From Bacteroidota bacterium (GTDB lineage Bacteria > Bacteroidota > Bacteroidia > Chitinophagales > Saprospiraceae): DNA of 39,631 nt. Numbering within the stretch: the first letter of the stretch is position 1; the number at the start of each line of letters is the position of its first letter. Location of the stretch: NCBI GenBank assembly GCA_024642705.1, contig JAHEAQ010000046.1, positions 1-39,631 on the forward strand, given 5' to 3'. Positions 35,135-39,631 of the stretch are shown here, piece by piece. The notes below the pieces were generated by a model. The model was not told the origin of the DNA, made no database searches, and saw only the letters and a list, made by a program, of their open reading frames with translations. Made by a program: the position numbers and the translations under genes.

Positions 35135-35209
35135 ATAAATTCCTATTTTTAAAAGAATAAGTTTTTTTTAATATAAAAATTATTAATTTTTTACCTTTAG
35201 TGTAATAAG

Positions 35210-36298
35210 ATGGATAGGATTAGAATCAAAGATATTGCGCTTCTAGCTGGAGTATCAACAGGAACTGTTGATAGAGTGCTACATAATCGAGGCAATGTTT
35301 CTGAAAAAGCTAAGATTAAAGTTTTGAAGGCACTAGAAACCATGGATTATAGTCCAAATATTCTTGCAAGTTCCTTAGCATATAATAAAAATTGGAGAAT
35401 AGCAGTTTTAATGCCAAATGAAATTAAGGATCCCTTTTGGAATCAGCCAAAAGAGGGTATTCTTAGAGCTTTCAAAGCGCTAAAAGATTATGGGGTCAGT
35501 ATTGATTTTTACCATTTTCATGAGAATGATATAGAAGATTTTACAGCAAATAGCAAAAACATATTAGATAATAATTATAATGCTGTCATTATTGCGCCAA
35601 TTTTCTTAAATCAAAGTTTAAATTTTCTTAATAAATGTGAAGAAAAAAATATTCCTTATGTTGAATTCAACACTTGCTTAGATTTGGATGCTCCAAATCT
35701 TTTGTGTTATGTGGGACAAGATTCATATCATAGTGGCACATTAGGTGCAAAATTGTTAGCTTTTGGGCTTTCGCCAGGAGAACAAGTTATGATTTGTCAT
35801 CTTGAAGAATTGGTATATAATTCTCAACATTTAATTGATAAAGAAAATGGCTTCAAAGAATATTTCAGCAATCATCCATCCTTGGAAATCGAAGTATTTA
35901 CTGGACATTATGCCAATCCATATGATCATGAAGGACTTGCCAATTTTTTTGAAGAAACATTGAAAAAAGCACCAAATATCAAAGGCATTTTTATTACCAC
36001 TTCAAGAGTTTTTCATGCAATAAACGCACTCAAAAAAATAAATCGAGGGAACTTGAAAATGGTAGGATTTGATTTAATTGAAGAAAACTTAAAATATTTA
36101 GAAAGTGAGAACATTGATTTTTTGATAAATCAAAATCCCCACAAACAAGGTTATCTTGCCTTGCTTAATGTTTTTAATTTTTTAGCTCGAAAAATGACAC
36201 CTGCAAAGCTTCAATTCTTGCCATTGGATGTCGTAATGAAGGAAAATGTGGATTATTATACGGATGAACTATTTGATGAAATACCTATCATTTTGTAA
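35210..36298 (+). CDS. LacI-family transcriptional regulator
   Basis: A 362-residue DNA-binding sugar sensor. The N-terminal helix-turn-helix and hinge are intact: RIKDIALLAGVSTGTVDRVL followed by HNRGNVSEKAKIKVLKALE, then the YSPNILASSLAY hinge region. GTVDRVLH, rather than the commoner STVSRVLN, is the variant of LacI-like regulators with a periplasmic-binding-protein sensor; the effector domain (about 60-340) begins WRIAVLMPNE. It is divergent from the GH130-DUF1549-DUF1501-nagB operon, with a palindromic central-CG operator between them, so control of that operon and of itself is likely. The effector is probably a sugar released from the glycan processed by these genes. It converges with the GHL10 gene, separated by 31 bases. 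Confidence 0.9.
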   Translation: MDRIRIKDIALLAGVSTGTVDRVLHNRGNVSEKAKIKVLKALETMDYSPNILASSLAYNKNWRIAVLMPNEIKDPFWNQPKEGILRAFKALKDYGVSIDFYHFHENDIEDFTANSKNILDNNYNAVIIAPIFLNQSLNFLNKCEEKNIPYVEFNTCLDLDAPNLLCYVGQDSYHSGTLGAKLLAFGLSPGEQVMICHLEELVYNSQHLIDKENGFKEYFSNHPSLEIEVFTGHYANPYDHEGLANFFEETLKKAPNIKGIFITTSRVFHAINALKKINRGNLKMVGFDLIEENLKYLESENIDFLINQNPHKQGYLALLNVFNFLARKMTPAKLQFLPLDVVMKENVDYYTDELFDEIPIIL

Positions 36299-36329
36299 AT
36301 AATAAAGCTTTACAATAATTATTGTATTC

Positions 36330-37460
36330 TTAAAATTTATTAGTAATTCTCATCATCGTTTTAAAATCTTCTTTCTTTAAACTCGAGTAATCAAACAACG
36401 CAAACCCATCAGCTCCCGATTCTTTTGCCAAAGCAAAAGCTTTTTCCATTTCATTATTTTCGAAATGAGGTAGAAACATGCCCGTGAATACAGGTTTATT
36501 GTTTTTTAATCGAGCTTTTGATTTTTTTACTTCTTCAGCTATCCAATTATAATCTTTATTATAAAATTGATGGTATAACATTGGCAGAAATCCATCTAAA
36601 TCCCAATGGTGCCATTGTTGCCTAACACTTTCCCAATTTGGGAATACCGCAGCTGTTATTTTTTTATTGTTTTTCCTAGCTTCCGGCACAAGAAATTGAT
36701 TTACCATTTCATTGACAGCATCATATCTAAATTGATACCATTCTTTATCATTTTCAGGATCTTCAATTTCTATTGGATCTATCCCAGATTTTGTTTTATA
36801 TGAATCTCGACAATAACTACAATAGCAATAATCGTATTCAGGAAATTCATAATTTTGAATGATATTGTATTTAGGTTGAAGACCTTCTGCTAGAATAACA
36901 TCCGGCATTCTTACATAATCTAAATGAATACCATCCAAGTTAGGAATGGAGGCCAAAACTTTAACCCTATTCTGAACAAATGTTCTAACTTCTGGTCTTC
37001 TAGGACACAAGAACTTATAATAAGGAACATATGCAGGAGCCGATGATGCAGACTCGCCTTTTCTATTCACCACATACCATTCTGGATGCTGATTGATTAT
37101 ATTAGGATCATTGCAGGGCATTGTCCACATCCAAGCATGAATTTGAATTTTTTCGCTATGTGCAATTGGAATTATTCGCTCAAGCCATTTTTCTTTTACT
37201 GTGTATCCCTCGATTTCGAATAAGGTTTCATTGCTCGAATAAATCTGTGGCAATACTGCTTCAATTCCAGCAGCTGACAATTCTCTAAATATGGATTTCC
37301 ATTCTTCGTCTGACAGTCCCATTTGAGGTCTCATCCAAACCCAATATTTCGGAAGTTCATTCCTTTTGGAGCCAATTAAATATTTATATTCAACGTTCAA
37401 ATCAATCAAGGATGCAAACGCTGCCAAACCAATATTTTTTATAAAATTTCTTTTCTTCAT
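36330..37460 (-). CDS. GHL10/DUF4015-type putative glycoside hydrolase, exported
   Basis: A 376-residue exported protein of the glycosyl hydrolase-like GHL10 TIM-barrel group. The N-terminus KKRNFIKNIGLAAFAS is a Tat-like leader with KR in place of RR. The barrel is marked by YWVWMRPQMGLSDEEW, IQIHAWMWTMPCND, LDGIHLDYVRMPD (Asp in the fourth-strand region), ITAAVFPNW and WDLDGFLPMLYH. CYCSYCRDSYK at about 214-224 has three close Cys, perhaps a metal site, as in several GHL10-like proteins. The substrate is unknown. It follows the CBM9 gene by one base on the same strand, so the two are co-transcribed, and it converges with the LacI gene, suggesting a shared sugar-related locus. Confidence 0.75.
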   Translation of the reverse strand: MKKRNFIKNIGLAAFASLIDLNVEYKYLIGSKRNELPKYWVWMRPQMGLSDEEWKSIFRELSAAGIEAVLPQIYSSNETLFEIEGYTVKEKWLERIIPIAHSEKIQIHAWMWTMPCNDPNIINQHPEWYVVNRKGESASSAPAYVPYYKFLCPRRPEVRTFVQNRVKVLASIPNLDGIHLDYVRMPDVILAEGLQPKYNIIQNYEFPEYDYCYCSYCRDSYKTKSGIDPIEIEDPENDKEWYQFRYDAVNEMVNQFLVPEARKNNKKITAAVFPNWESVRQQWHHWDLDGFLPMLYHQFYNKDYNWIAEEVKKSKARLKNNKPVFTGMFLPHFENNEMEKAFALAKESGADGFALFDYSSLKKEDFKTMMRITNKF

Positions 37461-37461
37461 T

Positions 37462-38580
37462 TTATTTCATTTTTCGGTGAATCCATCCTTTATCATCTAA
37501 TATCCATGTTTTATTTTCAAATTTCCCAACCAACTCAAAGCTCAATAAGCCTGGATAAATTTCAAAATTTTCCTTGTTAACTCCAATTTCATTTTCAGGA
37601 ATATTAATACAATCCAGATCTTTTGGATAAAATCCAAAAATCAAAAAATATTGCTTTATAGAATAGTAGATTTGCCACATTGTCCATTTAAAAAATTCAT
37701 CTTTTGGGCGTTCAAAAATTAAACCTGCTTTATCCTGAAATACCAAATAACCCCAAAGTTCAGGTTTGTGCATATTAATATATCCAATTGGTGATCCAAC
37801 CCAATTTCTTTCGGGCAAAATATTTCCATTTTCATTTTTCTTTTTAATGTAATTTCCCTCCATAATTTCCATTAACCAATCAACTCTTGAAAAATTAATT
37901 CGCCAATATTCATTAGGTTTTGGTTTTCTTCTTTCAAATGCAAAAGGTCTTAAAACATCCCAAGGAATTGCGATTTCAACAGACCAATATTGATCGATAT
38001 CGCTAGGGTCATTAGGTGTTCCCGATAAAAACACTGCTGTTTTTAGACCTTTAGCTTCCCAATTCATTAAATAGTTTTGCTTTTTATTTACATAATATGG
38101 ATACATTAAAAATAAATCCCAAACAGCATTAAATTCATTAATTTCAATTTCTGCATAGTTATGACCATCCCCATCTGGATCTATAAAAATTTCAAAATCA
38201 TCATCCTGAAATATGATGTTATCCTTTTCGGTAAGTGTGTACCAAAGATGGTCTTCTTCCATTCGAGCTGCAATGTATAAATAATCTTGGTTCCAAAGTA
38301 ATTTGACTTTTGTCTCTTTTTCAGGCAGATTTTTTTGAAATCCTTCTATGTCAATAAAAGGCTCAGACCACTTCGTAATTTCCCATGCTTCTTCTTCAAT
38401 TTTTCCATCTATATCAATGGCAAGATCTGTGTATATGGAATAATATGAAACAGGTTCAAATGAAATTGGATGTGTATAAACCAAAATATTGTCGCAAGGT
38501 TCTGCAAAAGATTCTTGTGCTTTCATTGTGTGAAGAGCAACAAATAAAAATATGAAATATTCTAAAATAAAAAATTTCAT
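37462..38580 (-). CDS. Secreted CBM9-like domain protein
   Basis: A 372-residue exported protein with a signal peptide (about 1-21, ending KAQ). The main domain, about 45-260, is a CBM9/DOMON-type beta-sandwich: IDIDGKIEEEAWEITKW, KLLWNQDYLYIAARMEEDHLW, FEIFIDPDGDGHNYAEIEIN and WSVEIAIPWDVLRPF. Proteins with only this layout are common in Bacteroidota and usually bind carbohydrate; a conserved W-x-x-N-F-S-R-V segment (YWRINFSRVDW) follows. The remaining 100 residues are not recognised. It heads a two-gene unit with the GHL10-type hydrolase one base downstream. No operator copy is visible just upstream, but the palindromes at 39312-39359 lie 700 bases further, beyond a terminator. Confidence 0.78.
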   Translation of the reverse strand: MKFFILEYFIFLFVALHTMKAQESFAEPCDNILVYTHPISFEPVSYYSIYTDLAIDIDGKIEEEAWEITKWSEPFIDIEGFQKNLPEKETKVKLLWNQDYLYIAARMEEDHLWYTLTEKDNIIFQDDDFEIFIDPDGDGHNYAEIEINEFNAVWDLFLMYPYYVNKKQNYLMNWEAKGLKTAVFLSGTPNDPSDIDQYWSVEIAIPWDVLRPFAFERRKPKPNEYWRINFSRVDWLMEIMEGNYIKKKNENGNILPERNWVGSPIGYINMHKPELWGYLVFQDKAGLIFERPKDEFFKWTMWQIYYSIKQYFLIFGFYPKDLDCINIPENEIGVNKENFEIYPGLLSFELVGKFENKTWILDDKGWIHRKMK

Positions 38581-38643
38581 TGATACAATTAAAGTTATTG
38601 AAATTGTAGTGATTAATTAAACCTTATTAATTTATTACCCTAT

Positions 38644-38672
38644 AAAAATAGGCAAGCCATTTGGCTTGCCTA
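38644..38672 (-). terminator. Perfect intrinsic terminator downstream of the interrupted reading frame
   Basis: Ten-base arms TAGGCAAGCC (38649-38658) and GGCTTGCCTA (38663-38672) around an ATTT loop, followed on the minus strand by five T (38644-38648). It sits 54 bases beyond the TAG stop of the 38726-39229 frame and about 64 bases before the CBM9 start, so that frame appears to be its own transcript. Confidence 0.85.
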
Positions 38673-38725
38673 CAATTTGTGTTTATAAAAATCAAAACTT
38701 AACTTAATTTCACATTTAATAAATT

Positions 38726-39229
38726 CTAGTCTTTGTTATTCATCTCAATAATAACCTCCCTGTTCCCTTTAAATTTAATTTCAAGTTCAACTTGACCATC
38801 TGTAAAATCAGAATTTCCATTAGCAGTTTTCAAAGAGGCTGCTCTAAATCTTACATTTCCTTTTACGGGAAAAGATGAAATTTCATAATGAACTTCATAT
38901 TCACTTGATCTAAATTGTACAGCATCCGGACACTCGAAATTTACTCCTGAAGATTTTACTTGTTTTCCTTGATTTGTAAACTTGGAAACAATTTTATTTT
39001 CAGTCCCACCAATTCTTTTAAAACTTGCAGATTAAACTGAAGTTGATCTATCGATTAAAGCATATACTTTCTTCTCCGTCCCTGCATATTCGTCTTCAAG
39101 CCAATAACCATCAAGTATAGGAATTTCAGTACACCTTTGCCTTCCTTTTTCCCCCGGAACAAACTCACCATTATATACATTTTCATTAGCATGGCCTTTA
39201 TTACACTTTCCTACATATGCTCCAGCCAA
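38726..39229 (-). pseudogene. Interrupted open frame with one in-frame TAA; unrecognised protein
   Basis: The frame runs from 39229 to a TAG at 38726-38728 (167 codons) with one internal TAA at 39032-39034. The first part (65 codons) has GKCNKGHANENVYNGEFVPG, RQRCTEIPILDGYWLEDEY and ends DRSTSV. The second reads SASFKRIGGTENKIV, SSGVNFECPDAVQFRSSEYE, VHYEISSFPVKGNVRFRAAS and ends EVIIEMNNKD. Both parts look protein-like and use the same frame, which argues for one gene with a recent nonsense change (or a sequencing error, or readthrough). No ATG occurs in frame near the start: only TTG at 39229, and an in-frame TAA lies a few codons upstream. No family is recognised. A perfect terminator follows and two LacI-type operators precede it. 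Confidence 0.5.
39009..39026 (-). repeat. Short imperfect direct repeat, copy A
   Basis: The plus strand reads CCAATTCTTTTAAAACTT. A second copy at 39226-39246 is identical except for three inserted bases (GTT). The copies flank the first part of the interrupted reading frame, one right after the internal stop and one at its start. In their own frame both give S-F-(N)-K-R-I-G, pointing to duplication or rearrangement of this locus. Confidence 0.4.
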
Positions 39230-39246
39230 TTCTTTTGTTAAAACTT
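39226..39246 (-). repeat. Short imperfect direct repeat, copy B
   Basis: CCAATTCTTTTGTTAAAACTT on the plus strand; see copy A at 39009-39026. It overlaps the TTG at 39229, and the SFNKRIG frame of this copy is offset from the interrupted frame. Confidence 0.4.
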
Positions 39247-39311
39247 AATTGTTAATTAATTAGGAAGCTAACCATAAATGTATGTATAAATATATTAAAA
39301 AAAATTGAAAC

Positions 39312-39325
39312 CGTGCGCGTACACA
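39312..39325. promoter_or_regulatory. LacI-type operator (copy 2)
   Basis: CGTGCGCGTACACA, read on the minus strand as TGTGTACGCGCACG. It shares GTGnnCGnACAC with the operator at 35121-35134 and has the central CG. Its centre is exactly 34 bases from copy 3, a little over three helical turns. On the minus strand TATATTTA at 39287-39294 could be a -7 element, which would put this operator across the -33 region. Confidence 0.6.
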
Positions 39326-39345
39326 GTAATAAAAATAATAAATTT

Positions 39346-39359
39346 CGTGTACGTACACA
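39346..39359. promoter_or_regulatory. LacI-type operator (copy 3)
   Basis: CGTGTACGTACACA contains a perfect 12-base palindrome, GTGTACGTACAC (39347-39358), with a central CG. It is the most symmetrical of the three copies. Together with copy 2 it forms a spaced pair upstream of the interrupted reading frame. Confidence 0.6.
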
Positions 39360-39360
39360 G

Positions 39361-39383
39361 AATTCAATATAAAATATTGAATT
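39361..39383. repeat. Perfect AT-rich palindrome next to operator copy 3
   Basis: AATTCAATAT (39361-39370) and ATATTGAATT (39374-39383) are perfect ten-base inverted arms with an AAA loop. It abuts operator copy 3. It may be a second regulator site or a transcript hairpin; no T-run follows on the plus strand. Confidence 0.45.
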
Positions 39384-39631
39384 ATTAATAAAATATACTT
39401 TTTCAAGCTTAATTGCTTTTTATTAAATATCTAAGATTGAATTGGTTAAGAGTACAATTAATTAACAAAGCAAATAAGCCAATTTTTGGCAGTAAAATAT
39501 TATTAAAAACATCATAAGGTGATCAATTTTATGAGTTTACAAATGTTAGGGGAATGTACTCTGCATCAAAAAATATCGCACATTTTGGGCTAGATACCGT
39601 TCAATAAATTAAAACAATAGAAATAACTTGG
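39384..39631. other. AT-rich non-coding end of the window
   Basis: No convincing gene. The only plus-strand frame with an upstream AAGGTGAT is 20 codons at 39531-39593, too short and without family resemblance. The stretch is probably upstream sequence of a gene beyond the window and regulatory sequence for the leftward unit. Confidence 0.4.

Noticed and set aside
33864-35135. TTG start of the GH130 frame giving a hydrophobic N-terminus
   Set aside because: The extra residues look like a false membrane segment; ATG at 35087 gives the family length.
39531-39593. 20-codon plus-strand frame after AAGGTGAT
   Set aside because: Too short and without recognisable features; the upstream match is likely chance.

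Overview
The window is AT-rich DNA from a Bacteroidota (Bacteroidetes) genome. The pointers are a NagB deaminase fused to a PIG-L domain, a DUF5916 outer-membrane protein with a CBM9 domain, vSGLT-type sodium/sugar symporters, Tat-exported sugar-isomerase-like proteins, weak Shine-Dalgarno sequences and many lysine/asparagine-rich proteins. The mix of DUF1549/DUF1553, DUF1501 and cytochrome-c proteins with glycan genes suggests an environmental, carbohydrate-using lineage (Saprospiraceae- or Cytophagales-like; inference only).

Left part (1-9000): a partial DUF3010 gene; 5-formyltetrahydrofolate cyclo-ligase; then a leftward block reading SDR dehydrogenase, MaoC hydratase, 4-hydroxybutyryl-CoA dehydratase-like enzyme, VF530-family protein, sodium:solute symporter and GH16 glucanase. 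The first three could form a short route from 4-hydroxybutyryl-CoA through crotonyl-CoA to acetoacetyl-CoA. A divergent DUF5916/CBM9 outer-membrane protein follows.

Middle (9000-24100): a vSGLT-like symporter with a degenerate-NUDIX winged-helix regulator, a RetSat/CrtI-like flavoprotein, a Tat-exported TIM-barrel protein, an S9 peptidase, SRPBCC, CvfB, GNAT and DoxX proteins, a two-subunit molybdenum hydroxylase (IorAB type), a GerW/DUF2953-like pair and a secreted alpha/beta-hydrolase-like protein.

Right part (24160-39631): the most interesting region. Seven tightly packed or overlapping leftward genes run from a LacI-type operator (35121-35134) to a strong intrinsic terminator (24161-24193). 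They encode a GH130 mannosylglucose phosphorylase, a DUF1549/DUF1553 cytochrome-c lipoprotein, a Tat-exported DUF1501 protein, a Tat-exported beta-propeller, two proteins sharing a C-terminal module (one also carrying DUF2231 and a haem c motif) and NagB-PIG-L. A LacI-family regulator is divergent to them. Two further copies of the same operator motif lie at 39312-39359, upstream of a reading frame broken by one in-frame stop. A GHL10-type glycosidase and a CBM9 protein lie between. I read this as one regulon coupling sugar catabolism with extracytoplasmic cytochrome chemistry; its function is not established.

I saw no rRNA, tRNA, CRISPR array, insertion sequence or phage genes. Starts were checked codon by codon; several were moved from a TTG to a nearby ATG.
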